Shown piece by piece: positions 33,376 to 42,335 of a stretch of DNA of 56,450 nt. Both the position numbers and the translations under genes were made by a program. The stretch comes from Candidatus Avelusimicrobium caledoniensis (lineage in GTDB: Bacteria > Elusimicrobiota > Elusimicrobia > Elusimicrobiales > Elusimicrobiaceae). Every line of letters begins with the position of its first letter. Within the stretch, counting starts at the first letter, position 1. The stretch is taken from positions 1-56,450 of the forward strand of contig ONAM01000006.1 in NCBI GenBank assembly GCA_900315795.1. The letters run 5' to 3'. Below the pieces are notes generated by a model. The model ran no database searches. It was given only the letters and a program-made list of their open reading frames with translations, and was not told where the DNA came from.

Positions 33376-34638
33376 ATGGAATCGTTAAAAGAACTATATA
33401 AGATAGGTATGGGGCCGTCCAGTAGCCACACCATGGGCCCGCATAAAGCCGCCGAAGAATTTAACCGCGCGTACCCGCAAGCCGTATCTTTCCGGATTAC
33501 GCTGTACGGCTCGTTGGCCGCCACAGGCAAAGGCCACTTGACCGATTTTACAATCAAAGAAGCGCTTTATCCCAAACCCGTTTCTGTTTTGTGGCAACCG
33601 CAAACTTTTCTGCCGCGCCACCCCAACGCACTCAAATTGGAAGCATTAGATAAGGCGGACCACGTATTAGGCACACAAACGGTATATAGCGTAGGCGGAG
33701 GCGCGATCCGTACCGATGAGAATTTTGACGTGGTGCAAAAATCGGTTTATCCGCATACGTCCATGGAAGAAATTTTAGCGTATACATCCCAACATAAAAT
33801 GCTCTTGTGGCAATATGTGGAAGAGTGCGAGGGCGAACCGATTTGGGACTATTTAAAAGAAGTATGGTCTGCCATGCAAGATACCATGAACCGCGGTCTA
33901 AAAAAACAAGGCGTACTGCCCGGCTCGCTTAATTTGGAGCGCAAAGCCCGCTACTATTTGCATAAAGCGGAAACTTCGCCGCGCTACGTACGGCGTATCA
34001 ACAATTTATTTGCTTACGCACTTGCCTGTGCCGAAGAAAATGCGTCCGGCGGGCAAGTAGTCACCGCTCCCACATGCGGCTCGTGCGGTATCGTACCGGC
34101 TGTTTGCCGCTTACTCAAAGAAGTGTATGAATTTGAAGACAGCGTGATTTTGCACGCATTAGCTACCGCCGGACTTATGGGCAACTTGGCTAAAACAAAC
34201 GCGTCCATTTCCGGGGCGGAAGTGGGATGTCAAGGGGAAGTAGGCGTGGCGTGTGCTATGGCTGCGGCGGCCTCGTGCCAATTAGAGGGCGGTGATAACC
34301 GCCGCATCGCTTACGCCGCCGAAATGGGACTTGAACATCACCTAGGTTTAACGTGCGACCCGGTGGACGGGCTTGTACAAATTCCGTGCATAGAACGTAA
34401 CGCCATGGCGGCCTCGCGCGCGCTGGATTGCGCGACGTATGCACTCATGTCCGACGGCGATAACCGCGTTTCGTACGATGACGTACTGGCTACCATGATG
34501 CAAACCGGCTTGGATATGCACCACGACTACCGCGAAACTTCCCGCGGCGGCCTCGCCCGATTTTTCAAGAAACATTGGCTAAACGTCAAACGCAAAACAA
34601 AAACCTTTGCGCGCAAACATCGCAAAAATAAGAAATAA
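33376..34638 (+). CDS. sdaA: L-serine ammonia-lyase, iron-sulfur type
   Basis: 420 aa single-chain enzyme converting L-serine to pyruvate and ammonia. The N-terminal beta-type domain begins IGMGPSSSHTMGPHKAAEEF, and the alpha domain carries the cluster cysteines in APTCGSCGIVPAV, VGCQGEVGVACAMAAAA and the CDPVDGLVQIPC block. The C-terminus is a basic tail (LNVKRKTKTFARKHRKNK) not typical of the family. TAGGAG precedes the ATG. An oxygen-sensitive 4Fe-4S enzyme of this kind fits an anaerobe fermenting amino acids; pyruvate would feed the same redox pool as the hydrogenase. Confidence 0.94.
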   Translation: MESLKELYKIGMGPSSSHTMGPHKAAEEFNRAYPQAVSFRITLYGSLAATGKGHLTDFTIKEALYPKPVSVLWQPQTFLPRHPNALKLEALDKADHVLGTQTVYSVGGGAIRTDENFDVVQKSVYPHTSMEEILAYTSQHKMLLWQYVEECEGEPIWDYLKEVWSAMQDTMNRGLKKQGVLPGSLNLERKARYYLHKAETSPRYVRRINNLFAYALACAEENASGGQVVTAPTCGSCGIVPAVCRLLKEVYEFEDSVILHALATAGLMGNLAKTNASISGAEVGCQGEVGVACAMAAAASCQLEGGDNRRIAYAAEMGLEHHLGLTCDPVDGLVQIPCIERNAMAASRALDCATYALMSDGDNRVSYDDVLATMMQTGLDMHHDYRETSRGGLARFFKKHWLNVKRKTKTFARKHRKNKK

Positions 34639-34723
34639 TTTTACGCACTTCACCCGCAAAATTTCTATCCGACTATTTGCACCTTGCGGCGTGAATTTGG
34701 TAGAATATAGTACCCAATTTTAT

Positions 34724-34801
34724 GGTGGATGTAGCTCAGCTGGTTAGAGCGCCGGTCTGTGGAACCGGAGGTCGCGGGTTCAAATCTCGTCATCCACCCC
34801 A
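34724..34801 (+). tRNA. tRNA-His (GTG)
   Basis: Acceptor GTGGATG (34725-34731) pairs with CATCCAC (34791-34797). G at 34724 can be the characteristic G-1, opposite C73 at 34798. D-arm GCTC...GAGC, anticodon GTG at 34759-34761 in a CCGGT/ACCGG stem, TTCAAAT T-loop. CCA is encoded (34799-34801). A TAGAAT box is visible about 13 nt upstream. Confidence 0.96.
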
Positions 34802-34823
34802 AATATTTTTGCTACAACTTGCT

Positions 34824-34852
34824 AACACCCGGAGTCCATCCCGGGTGTTTTT
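34824..34852 (+). terminator. Terminator after tRNA-His
   Basis: AACACCCGG pairs with CCGGGTGTT around AGTCCATC, followed by T-run. Confidence 0.85.
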
Positions 34853-34890
34853 CTGTTAAAGACCCACCTGCCGCTAGGCCTTTTGGCCTA

Positions 34891-34919
34891 TTGCGAAGTA
34901 AAAAGCCATTGGTTACAAT
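34891..34919 (+). promoter_or_regulatory. Promoter of the exported receiver-like gene
   Basis: TTGCGA (34891-34896), 17-nt spacer, TACAAT (34914-34919). Confidence 0.6.
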
Positions 34920-34937
34920 ACAAGAGAGGTCCCCCGG

Positions 34938-36059
34938 ATGAAAAAATATATACAGTGCATATTATTGTGTTCGTTGTTTGCGTGTTTACCGCTTGTGGCC
35001 GCGGGTGGAATCCCGCCCGGGCGGGCACTCCGTCTCCGTGTGCCCCACCCCGCCCCGGCACATTACCACCACCGGATACCGCGTCCGGGGATATTCCCTG
35101 TAAATCAGGTAGTTACACCCATTGCCCAAAGAAATATTTTACAAGCCGGTATTAACCCGTTGTCCCCCGTTCCGGCCGCCGCGGCACACTTGCCCGAAAA
35201 TCCGTTCCAAAACGATCCTTTCCCCATGGCAGACGCCGCCTATGAACGATTAGTCAGCACAATATATTCTCCCGCCGTTGCGGCAGGAAAATTTTTCCCA
35301 CCCTCCAGTGCCTTGCGCGCATGGCATGAACATTCCGCCCCGGAAGTGCAACGTTCTCTTTTTCTGCAGGAAGCCCGCCAGTTGGAAAACTTAGCCGCCA
35401 CCGATCCGGCACATTACAGTTATTTAGAGGGGCAATTGTTTGATTTACTTTGTGAGTGGAACAATACCTCTTATTTTTCCGAGGATACTTTTTTCCGGTT
35501 ACAACAGGCCTTATTTCCTTTTTCGCTGGCGGCACGGTTGCGCTGGCCCGACGCATGGGCTGTCAGCTCCCAAGATTCTACCCGGTGGCCGTTTGTAAAT
35601 CCGCGTGAAACGTTGGCCACAGGCCCGCTTACTTTTCAACCCGATTTAGTAGTTCTTATCATTAACGACAATGAAGAGGTCGCACAGGCCGCGGCCGCCC
35701 AATTACAAAATTACGCCGGGCATATTTTTATCGCGTATGACATGGGAGAACTCTACCATTTTATTGACCGGATGAAAGCCCAACATTTACGCCCGCATTA
35801 CATCGTATCCGACGGAGCCATCGGGCGCATGGTTTCGGACCGGGATATTAAACTTGCGTTGAAAAAATCTTTCCCCGAAATCGCACAAGAAATGGGTTTT
35901 ATCATACTTTCCGATGGCATACTTGATTTCTATGCCCAACGCAACGGGTACGTTTCCTACATCACACGCAAAGAGGACCATTTTGAAAACTTAGACCGTC
36001 TTATCGGCGGCTTGGAAGAAAAATACCATATCCAAGACGCGATCCGCCAAATACCCTAA
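34938..36059 (+). CDS. Exported protein with C-terminal receiver-like domain
   Basis: 373 aa. Signal peptide MKKYIQCILLCSLFACLPLVAA, a Pro/His-rich stretch (about 25-60), a helical middle (about 80-220) of unknown type, and a C-terminal region (about 233-355) that follows the alternating strand-helix order of a response-regulator receiver: LVVLIINDNEEVAQ (where VDDN would be), HIFIAYDMGELYHF, PHYIVSDGAIGRM (phospho-acceptor strand with Asp), GFIILSDGI (Ser at the Thr/Ser site), GYVSYITRKED. An exported receiver is unexpected, since phosphotransfer occurs in the cytoplasm; it may be a pseudo-receiver. No close family recognised. GAGGTC before the ATG. Confidence 0.8.
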   Translation: MKKYIQCILLCSLFACLPLVAAGGIPPGRALRLRVPHPAPAHYHHRIPRPGIFPVNQVVTPIAQRNILQAGINPLSPVPAAAAHLPENPFQNDPFPMADAAYERLVSTIYSPAVAAGKFFPPSSALRAWHEHSAPEVQRSLFLQEARQLENLAATDPAHYSYLEGQLFDLLCEWNNTSYFSEDTFFRLQQALFPFSLAARLRWPDAWAVSSQDSTRWPFVNPRETLATGPLTFQPDLVVLIINDNEEVAQAAAAQLQNYAGHIFIAYDMGELYHFIDRMKAQHLRPHYIVSDGAIGRMVSDRDIKLALKKSFPEIAQEMGFIILSDGILDFYAQRNGYVSYITRKEDHFENLDRLIGGLEEKYHIQDAIRQIP

Positions 36060-36063
36060 AAAA

Positions 36064-36090
36064 AACACACGGGACAATCTGCCCCGTGTG
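36064..36090 (-). terminator. Terminator of the phosphatase-like gene
   Basis: ACACACGGG pairs with CCCGTGTGT; the minus strand continues into eight T. Confidence 0.8.
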
Positions 36091-36112
36091 TGTCCTTACA
36101 TATATATTTGTG

Positions 36113-37378
36113 CTATAAGTACAAATCAAAACTATCCAACAGTTTCCCTTTATCGCTATATACTTTAGCAGATAATCTCCGGTCCACTATTTTTACTACC
36201 GCATAATGCCGTTGCGATACAAAACGCGCGGTGGACGGATGCGGATTTTCGCGCTTGGTAGGCGTGGCTGCCGCCGTGCCTAACGTAACGTACGTTACCC
36301 CGTTTTGCTTAGGTTCCCCGCGAAACATGGGAAAAGTCCGTTCGTAATTTAAGTCTCCGCCTTGCAACACTAAATTAACGCGGTACTCTTCAAAGATTTT
36401 AACTAAATTTAAAAATACTTCATTATTTGCACCGCGCACACCGGACGAATAGGCCGGCGCGTTCATCACAACGATTTTCCATTTTTCGCCTGCACCGGCC
36501 AGCGTGCTTTTAAGCCACGTTACTTGCGCCGATTTTTCCGTAATATCCGGGGCCCACACCGCACCTTCGGCCACGTTGGTGTCTAAGAAAATAAAGCGCG
36601 CATTGGCCGAATCAAACGAATAATACTTCGGGGTAGCGTTACTCCACGACATATCGTGGAAACGCCGGTAATTGGTTAAGAAAAACGGTTTGCTGTCGCG
36701 CGATTGGCGGTCCGGTCCGTACTCGTTAGGGCCCACTGCCACAAAAAGCGGCATATTACGAAGCACCTGCTCAAACGGAGTAAAAAATTCCGCATTGGCA
36801 TCGGCGTTAAGCCCGCTACGGGTCAAGTTGCCGGTATGAATTAAGAAATCGCTTTTTTCTTCGGCGATACGTGCGGCTAAATTCTGACGCGCTTGGGCGG
36901 AGTCATCCGCCGGAGTCGCCGGCTTAGCCGTCATAAACGGGAAGAACGAGGCCGAAGTTTCTTGCGGATCTTCGCTGACAGGTTCTTGCGGAGCCGATGA
37001 AGCCGTTGCCCCTAAAGCTACAAATTTAACGATTTTCCGCTCAGCCGAAAACAACGTACGAAACGTACCGGCCACCGGCTCTTGCACCCCGTCTTGCGCT
37101 TGATTATATACATAGACCCGGTAGCAAAAATCTTGGTTAGGCACTAAGCCATACAAAACAACTTTATGTTGGGTGCCTTGGGGAGTAAGCGTCATAATTT
37201 GGTTACACCGCGGGGCGGGGCCGTACTCCAACCAAGCCGGAGTAGACGTATCGGTCTGCCAACGCATTACAAGCGTAGTTTGGGTAGGGTCTTCCAAGTA
37301 AGGCCCGCGGACAATCTGGGCCGAACTAGCCCAACCGGCCAGTAACAGAAAAAGAAATAAAAAGTTAATTTTTTTCAT
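36113..37378 (-). CDS. Exported purple-acid-phosphatase-like protein, catalytic motifs lost
   Basis: About 421 aa from the ATG at 37378. Signal peptide to about residue 20 (LLLAGWASSA), fibronectin-III-like domain (IVRGPYLEDPTQTTLVMRWQ, about 22-107), then a calcineurin-like fold. The five metal-binding blocks of purple acid phosphatases are recognisable but altered: LGATAS (122-127) for GDxG, TGNLT (182-186) for GDxxY, GPNEYG (216-221) for GNHE, NAPAYSSG (306-313) where His is expected, and GGDLNYER (340-347) for GHxHNYER. All five blocks lack at least one ligand, so hydrolysis is unlikely; a binding or scaffold role is inferred. TAAAAT lies 7 nt before the ATG. Confidence 0.85.
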   Translation of the reverse strand: MKKINFLFLFLLLAGWASSAQIVRGPYLEDPTQTTLVMRWQTDTSTPAWLEYGPAPRCNQIMTLTPQGTQHKVVLYGLVPNQDFCYRVYVYNQAQDGVQEPVAGTFRTLFSAERKIVKFVALGATASSAPQEPVSEDPQETSASFFPFMTAKPATPADDSAQARQNLAARIAEEKSDFLIHTGNLTRSGLNADANAEFFTPFEQVLRNMPLFVAVGPNEYGPDRQSRDSKPFFLTNYRRFHDMSWSNATPKYYSFDSANARFIFLDTNVAEGAVWAPDITEKSAQVTWLKSTLAGAGEKWKIVVMNAPAYSSGVRGANNEVFLNLVKIFEEYRVNLVLQGGDLNYERTFPMFRGEPKQNGVTYVTLGTAAATPTKRENPHPSTARFVSQRHYAVVKIVDRRLSAKVYSDKGKLLDSFDLYL

Positions 37379-37385
37379 CTTTTTT

Positions 37386-37391
37386 ATTTTA
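37386..37391 (-). promoter_or_regulatory. -10 box of the phosphatase-like gene (leaderless type)
   Basis: TAAAAT on the minus strand, 7 nt before the ATG; no Shine-Dalgarno. Confidence 0.42.
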
Positions 37392-37462
37392 TCAAATTCC
37401 GCCACTTCCTTACCGAAAGTTTTACAGGCAAAACAGCGCAAAATTTTGTTTAATTAAAATAT

Positions 37463-38335
37463 ATGAAAAAAATGATTCTTCTTTTCGCTTGTTTTGCCGC
37501 GCTTTCATTACACGCGCGCACCGTAGACATTTCCGCCGCCTACAACGGCTCTAAGCAGTTTGACCAAGCCCAACTCAGTGCCAACATGGCGCTCTCGCTT
37601 AATACGCTTGCCGGGTTGGAAGTGCAAATGGCTAACGAACGGTTATTCAAAGACCCCGTTTATTCGGTGGCTGTTCCTTTTGCCTTGGAGTTAGACATAC
37701 TGCGCTTTTCGTTACGTCCGTTTTACTATTTCAAAAACAAAAGCCATTTGGACGGCATACAAAATTCTTCCGCGTTTGGTCTTAATGCACAAGTCCGGGT
37801 GAAACTAAACGAGGATGAAGTCAACGAAAACTATGCCTATGCATTTATGGGAGCGTCCTTTGCCCGTCAACAGGGGACTTCTTTTTATAACGACGCCACC
37901 CTGGAAAACCGTTACTATTCGCAAGCGGCTTTTATGCTCGGTTTATCCCAAACGCTCTACAACGCATTCGGACTTGATATAGAGGGCTCGGTCTTCCAGT
38001 ATCCCGACGGTGTATCCGATTTGGCCGGCTTTCGCGGGGTGATGAACCAACAAGACCTCGCCCGCACCCAAACCTTGGATATTGTCCATGCACTGGCCAA
38101 ATATACCATCGGCACGCGGCTAAGCCGCATGTGGGCCGAAAACGGTTCGTCCGCTTATATCAGCTATCGCTTTGGCGAGTATCACACCGCCCAAGCGGAA
38201 CATTCCGTTTTAGGCGGCCTTTCTTTCCGCGTTACTTCGCGGATTTTGGCGGAAGTGGCCTACAACCACGTATTTACCGTGCATAATCAAAACAAACGGG
38301 ATATCGGATCGGTACGGCTTTCTACTTTCTTTTAA
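37463..38335 (+). CDS. Predicted outer-membrane beta-barrel protein
   Basis: 290 aa, family not recognised. Signal peptide MKKMILLFACFAALSLHA. The rest shows alternating hydrophobic/polar strands rich in aromatic residues (LEVQMANERLF, LRFSLRPFYYFKN, NENYAYAFMGASFAR, SSAYISYRFGEYHT, RILAEVAYNHVF) and ends in Phe (VRLSTFF), as needed for barrel insertion by BamA. Perhaps 10-12 strands. TTTAAT lies 8 nt before the ATG. Divergent from the phosphatase homologue and 12 bp ahead of the histidine kinase gene, so probably in the same transcript. Confidence 0.82.
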   Translation: MKKMILLFACFAALSLHARTVDISAAYNGSKQFDQAQLSANMALSLNTLAGLEVQMANERLFKDPVYSVAVPFALELDILRFSLRPFYYFKNKSHLDGIQNSSAFGLNAQVRVKLNEDEVNENYAYAFMGASFARQQGTSFYNDATLENRYYSQAAFMLGLSQTLYNAFGLDIEGSVFQYPDGVSDLAGFRGVMNQQDLARTQTLDIVHALAKYTIGTRLSRMWAENGSSAYISYRFGEYHTAQAEHSVLGGLSFRVTSRILAEVAYNHVFTVHNQNKRDIGSVRLSTFF

Positions 38336-38347
38336 CCGGGGATCACT

Positions 38348-39088
38348 ATGGACTCTGCTGAACTCAATGTAAACACTCAAGCTTTATCCATGATTGCGCA
38401 TAAACTACGCACGCCGCTATCCATTATCAACGGATATTGCGAAGCTGTGCAAGCGCAAAATAAAAATACGCTTTCCCCGTTTTCGGCTAAAGCATTATCG
38501 GAAATCAGCGTACAAGGGATGCACCTTTCACAACTGGTGGACCAGCTTATTACGTTTAATAAAGTATGCTCGTTGACAGCTGAAACCATGGAAAAAAAAG
38601 AAGTGGAACTCAAGCCCATTATCAAACGCTGTGCCGAACACGCGCTGGCGTTGGAAGAAAGCTTATCCTCTTCCTCGCCCGATAAAGCCAATACCGTCCG
38701 CCGCGGTGCTTTTGTGGAAACAGATTGCCCCAGCCAACTGCTTTTAAAAGCCAACGAAGAAATGCTTATTGTTTGCATGAAGGAATTATTAACCAATGCT
38801 ATTAAATTTAATAATAAAACGGAAAAAGTGATTAAAATTCAATGTTTAAATCACGGCAACAGCGTTTCGTTATCGGTGCGCGACTACGGCACGGGTATCC
38901 GTCCGCAAGACGTCAACCGTATTTTCGAACCGTTCTATCAAGTAGATGACGACTTGACCGGCCAAGTCAACGGTTGGGGCTTAGGCCTTACCATGGTCCG
39001 GCGCATTGTAGAGTTACACGGCGGCACGGTCAGCGTGGTATCGGACCGGGGGCTTGGCTCTATTTTTACAGTTAATTTACCGCTCTAA
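38348..39088 (+). CDS. Soluble sensor histidine kinase without a sensory domain
   Basis: 246 aa. HisKA domain begins almost at the N-terminus, AHKLRTPLSIINGY, with phospho-acceptor His18; HATPase_c follows with N-box ELLTNAIKFN, G1 DYGTGI, F-box IFEPFYQVDDD and G2 GWGLGLTMVRR. No membrane helix, PAS or HAMP domain is present, so the kinase is cytoplasmic and must take its signal through a partner. No response regulator gene is next to it; the only receiver-like domain nearby belongs to the exported protein at 34.9 kb. Confidence 0.92.
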   Translation: MDSAELNVNTQALSMIAHKLRTPLSIINGYCEAVQAQNKNTLSPFSAKALSEISVQGMHLSQLVDQLITFNKVCSLTAETMEKKEVELKPIIKRCAEHALALEESLSSSSPDKANTVRRGAFVETDCPSQLLLKANEEMLIVCMKELLTNAIKFNNKTEKVIKIQCLNHGNSVSLSVRDYGTGIRPQDVNRIFEPFYQVDDDLTGQVNGWGLGLTMVRRIVELHGGTVSVVSDRGLGSIFTVNLPL

Positions 39089-39095
39089 AGAACTT

Positions 39096-39620
39096 ATGAC
39101 ACCCGAGACCTTATTAGATACTATTTCTACCCAAACAGATGTCTTCCGCGCGCAACTCATTACTGCTACGCGCGAGTTGCAGGAGCTCAACCGCCGCTTG
39201 GAACAAATTGAGCAACAACTGCGCAAAAATATTGACGTACGCGACAGCACGTTCGCAAACGATTTTAACACCTATTGCCAACAACTGCGCCACGCATTAG
39301 ACGAACAAGAAACCGCATGGTTGGCCATACGCACCCAAGTACGCGCGTGCAAACCGACCGATTGGACCGCCGATTTAATTTTGCCGGCCAAAGGCGTCAA
39401 CAGCCGCGCCAAAACACTCTCGCGTGCGTGCGATGAATTTATCACTGTGTATGATATTTTTGCCCGGACCTATAAAGGATTTACGGCCACCAAAATTAAC
39501 GTTTGGTTGCTGACTTCCTGTCAAAGCGACATCCCCAGCTTGACCGGAAAAATTCTTTTCCTGGCCCGCGAAATTGCTAAACAAACCGAAAAAAAGAGGG
39601 GGGCTCATGTCGCCGGATAA
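39096..39620 (+). CDS. Small coiled-coil protein of unknown function
   Basis: 174 aa from the ATG at 39096, 7 nt after the kinase stop. The N-terminal 50 residues form a heptad-patterned helix (ITATRELQELNRRLEQIEQQ); the rest is helical with CKPTDWTADLILPAKGVNSR in the middle. No signal peptide or membrane helix. It overlaps the following permease gene by 14 bp. Its position between an orphan kinase and a permease makes a signalling partner role possible, but nothing in the sequence shows this. Confidence 0.75.
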   Translation: MTPETLLDTISTQTDVFRAQLITATRELQELNRRLEQIEQQLRKNIDVRDSTFANDFNTYCQQLRHALDEQETAWLAIRTQVRACKPTDWTADLILPAKGVNSRAKTLSRACDEFITVYDIFARTYKGFTATKINVWLLTSCQSDIPSLTGKILFLAREIAKQTEKKRGAHVAG

Positions 39621-40626
39621 GCCGACTTATTATTACTTAAAAACTTCCGCCATCTGCTTAACTATTATAGCGGCTGGCGTGGCAACTGCGTTTTTGGTTT
39701 ACACCAAAGCGTTGTTAATACCGCTAGTTATTTCTATTTTTTTCTATACGATCTTGGCCCAAACAACGCTTTATTTACGCCATAAGTTTAGTTTCCCCCA
39801 ATGGCTTGCTTTAACCGTTTCCGTTTTGTTGGGAATTGCGTTTTTTGTGGCGGTTATTTTATTTACAACCACCTCGGTCGGGCAATTTTTAAAAGGCGCG
39901 GAAGTGTACCGCCAAAACTTGATTGCCACTATCGGCGATTTGACGGCCAAACTGGCCGAGCACGGAATTACCTTGGACCAAAATTTTATTGAAAATTACG
40001 TACGCGATTTGCCTGTATTTAATTGGCTGAAAAACTTCGGCGGAAAATTATTTTCCGTACTGTCTAATCTAACGCTGATTATTTTATTTATGGTGTTTTT
40101 CCTCTTAGGCAGTAAAAAAGCCCAACCGATTACCAACCCCGCTATTAAAGAAATGCTCTCCAATGTGTCTGTGTATTTGTCGGTTAAACTTATGGCTTCG
40201 CTCATTACCGGGCTGATTGTAGCAAGCATTTTGATCAGTTTTCAAATCAAATTGGCGGTGCTGTTCGCGCTGTTTGCGTTTTTACTTAATTTTATCCCCA
40301 GCGTGGGATCTATTATATCGGTATTGTTACCGGTCCCGGTGCTCTTTTTACAATTTGGGTTTGGCACTAACTTTTTTGTAGTAATAGGGTTATTAACCGC
40401 GACGGAATTTATTATCGGCAATTTGGTAGAGCCGCGTTTTTTGGGCGAGGGTATGGACTTGCACCCTGTAGCGGTAATCGGCTCCCTTATTTTTTGGACG
40501 CTTGTTTGGGGCGTGCCGGGCGCGTTTTTATCCGTTCCGTTAACGGCCTCGTTGAAGATTGTGCTTAGCAAAATTAAACAAACACGCGTAGTGGCCGAAA
40601 TTCTGGCCGGCAGATTACCACACTGA
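39607..40626 (+). CDS. AI-2E family transporter
   Basis: About 339 aa. Membrane protein of the AI-2E/YhhQ-PerM-type family: paired N-terminal helices, a long periplasmic segment (about 75-140), and the conserved C-terminal block 'FALFAFLLNFIPSVGSIIS' followed by EFIIGNLVEPRFLGEGMDLH, diagnostic for the family, then WGVPGAFLSVPLTASLKIVL. Members export autoinducer-like molecules or ions; the substrate is unknown. The start (MSPDKPTYYYLK) overlaps the preceding gene, with GAGGGGGGC just upstream serving as ribosome binding site. Confidence 0.92.
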   Translation: MSPDKPTYYYLKTSAICLTIIAAGVATAFLVYTKALLIPLVISIFFYTILAQTTLYLRHKFSFPQWLALTVSVLLGIAFFVAVILFTTTSVGQFLKGAEVYRQNLIATIGDLTAKLAEHGITLDQNFIENYVRDLPVFNWLKNFGGKLFSVLSNLTLIILFMVFFLLGSKKAQPITNPAIKEMLSNVSVYLSVKLMASLITGLIVASILISFQIKLAVLFALFAFLLNFIPSVGSIISVLLPVPVLFLQFGFGTNFFVVIGLLTATEFIIGNLVEPRFLGEGMDLHPVAVIGSLIFWTLVWGVPGAFLSVPLTASLKIVLSKIKQTRVVAEILAGRLPH

Positions 40627-40647
40627 CACCCAACCACATTTATAACC

Positions 40648-40680
40648 CCCGCGCCCAAACTTTTGAGCGCGGGTTTTTTT
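40648..40680 (+). terminator. Terminator after the AI-2E transporter gene
   Basis: CCCGCGC pairs with GCGCGGG around a 12-nt loop that can pair further, followed by eight T. Confidence 0.87.
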
Positions 40681-40691
40681 TGGAAACTTTT

Positions 40692-42335
40692 TTACTTCGG
40701 TTTAGCAATAAACGGCTGCCGGTGCGGCTTGTGCTCTTGCGGCACGAGCTCTACTTCGCTCATCAGTACCGAGGGCGTAACGATCACTTTGTTGTAGAAA
40801 TTCTCCGCCAGCTCCGCTTTTCCCCCCACCGCCAGTACGCTGCGCAAGTCGCGTTGGGTAAAAAAGTTGCCGTCCCATTTCAAATTCAGCACCGTTTCTT
40901 TGCGGCCGTCTTTGGTATAGATACGCTCAATACCCAAATCGCCGGACGGGTTGGGCTCGTGTAAAATATAGCCATATTCCAACCCCAATTCGCGGCAACG
41001 CGCGAGTAATTTTTCTTCCATTTGCTCGTCGGTCCATGTTTCGGTGGGCTCTACAAATACGTTCGTTAAATCTTCGCGCGGACCGTAGAGTTGCGAAATT
41101 TGCGCATGTCCGTTACTGCGGTGGTTTTTACTAAGCGGACGTTGCGTAAGCGGAAACTCTTTGACATGTCCGTTTTGCACCAACGTTAAATTTTCAGCCG
41201 CTACGCCTTCGCCGTCTACCGGGCGGAAACGGGACAAAGCAATTCCCTCAAATTCGCGCAACAGCGGGCGATCGTACATGGTAAGCAAATCGGTACTGAC
41301 GCGCAAGTGTTGTTTTTTATAAAGCTTTCCGGCCTCTTTATCGTCATCGGAATAAGTAAGGAGCCACGGCTTGCTGTTACGCATTTGGGATAACACCGCG
41401 TTCCATACAAATTGCGCGGCGGCCCCCGGCTTTAATAAAACCGGTCCGACGTACGCTTCGCCCGATTTAGCCCCGTATGCCTGCTTAATTTGCGCTACAA
41501 ATTCTTCCACGCGCCCGTGCGTGCGGGTCAGTTCTTCTTCAGACACATCTTTGAGCCACCACGTTACATGGGCCGTAGAAACTTTGCCGTCCGGCTGGCG
41601 GAACTCAGCCGTGCCATACACCCACACTGCCGGATAGCTGTACTGCGCTACCGCCCCGCGGCTGTTGAGATAATACCAATCGGTATGCCGCACATCTATT
41701 TTCCAGCGGAACTTTTCCATATACGGCAACGTCTTGCCCAGTGAGGACCACTCCTTAACGCTCCGTTGCAAAACAGTCACATCCGGGTGCACAAACGGAA
41801 CGATGTCTTCCACAAAATACGCCGGTTTAGCAGGCATAACATCGGGCAACGTATCGTGTATATTTTTTTTCTGCTTATACGATTTTTTCTTCTTATATAA
41901 ATTAGCGGCTTGCACATAGGCCGTATCGGTCAACCACCACAAATACTGGCGGATACTGTCATAACCGGGAGCGGGATAACCTTGCGGCAACTCGGCCTGA
42001 CGTAATTGCCAAGAAAACGGCTCCGTGTCGGAAAAGCCAAGCCCGTCTTGCTTATCGGATCCGACAGAGACAAAAGTTTCCGCCGTCCACCTGCCCTGAT
42101 CGGCCGGGTCATACACCAGTGGCGTTAAGGTGCCCATATCGGCCTCCACTTCCCAATTATAGTTGCGGCGCAACCAATAGGCGATGTAATACGGATCAGG
42201 GTGGTCTTTTAAACGGAGTTCTTTAATAGCGCGTTGCATTTCGTCGTTCATCGCACGGAAATAGATGTTATCCGGTAGCGGTTTAGCAACCGCCACGCAC
42301 GGCAAAATCAGTAAACCAATCAGTAAGCGTTTCAT
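40692..42335 (-). CDS. Exported TldD/PmbA-family protein, subunit without the zinc motif
   Basis: 547 aa. Signal peptide (MKRLLIGLLILPCVAVA). The body follows the PmbA/TldE-like half of the TldD family: an N-terminal domain, 'YSYPAVWVYGTAEFRQPDGK', then the C-terminal barrel with LLKPGAAAQFVWNAVL, 'FRPVDGEGVAAENLTLVQNG' and 'NVFVEPTETWTDEQMEEKLL'. It lacks HExxxH, as PmbA-like partners do. The start overlaps the stop of the TldD homologue by 4 bp (ATGA). Cytoplasmic TldD/TldE process peptides such as microcin B17; an exported pair must act outside the cytoplasm, on an unknown substrate. Confidence 0.86.
   Translation of the reverse strand: MKRLLIGLLILPCVAVAKPLPDNIYFRAMNDEMQRAIKELRLKDHPDPYYIAYWLRRNYNWEVEADMGTLTPLVYDPADQGRWTAETFVSVGSDKQDGLGFSDTEPFSWQLRQAELPQGYPAPGYDSIRQYLWWLTDTAYVQAANLYKKKKSYKQKKNIHDTLPDVMPAKPAYFVEDIVPFVHPDVTVLQRSVKEWSSLGKTLPYMEKFRWKIDVRHTDWYYLNSRGAVAQYSYPAVWVYGTAEFRQPDGKVSTAHVTWWLKDVSEEELTRTHGRVEEFVAQIKQAYGAKSGEAYVGPVLLKPGAAAQFVWNAVLSQMRNSKPWLLTYSDDDKEAGKLYKKQHLRVSTDLLTMYDRPLLREFEGIALSRFRPVDGEGVAAENLTLVQNGHVKEFPLTQRPLSKNHRSNGHAQISQLYGPREDLTNVFVEPTETWTDEQMEEKLLARCRELGLEYGYILHEPNPSGDLGIERIYTKDGRKETVLNLKWDGNFFTQRDLRSVLAVGGKAELAENFYNKVIVTPSVLMSEVELVPQEHKPHRQPFIAKPK

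Noticed and set aside
34938..36059. Response regulator for the kinase at 38348
   Set aside because: A clear signal peptide and lack of a DNA-binding domain make a classical cytoplasmic regulator unlikely; kept as receiver-like only.
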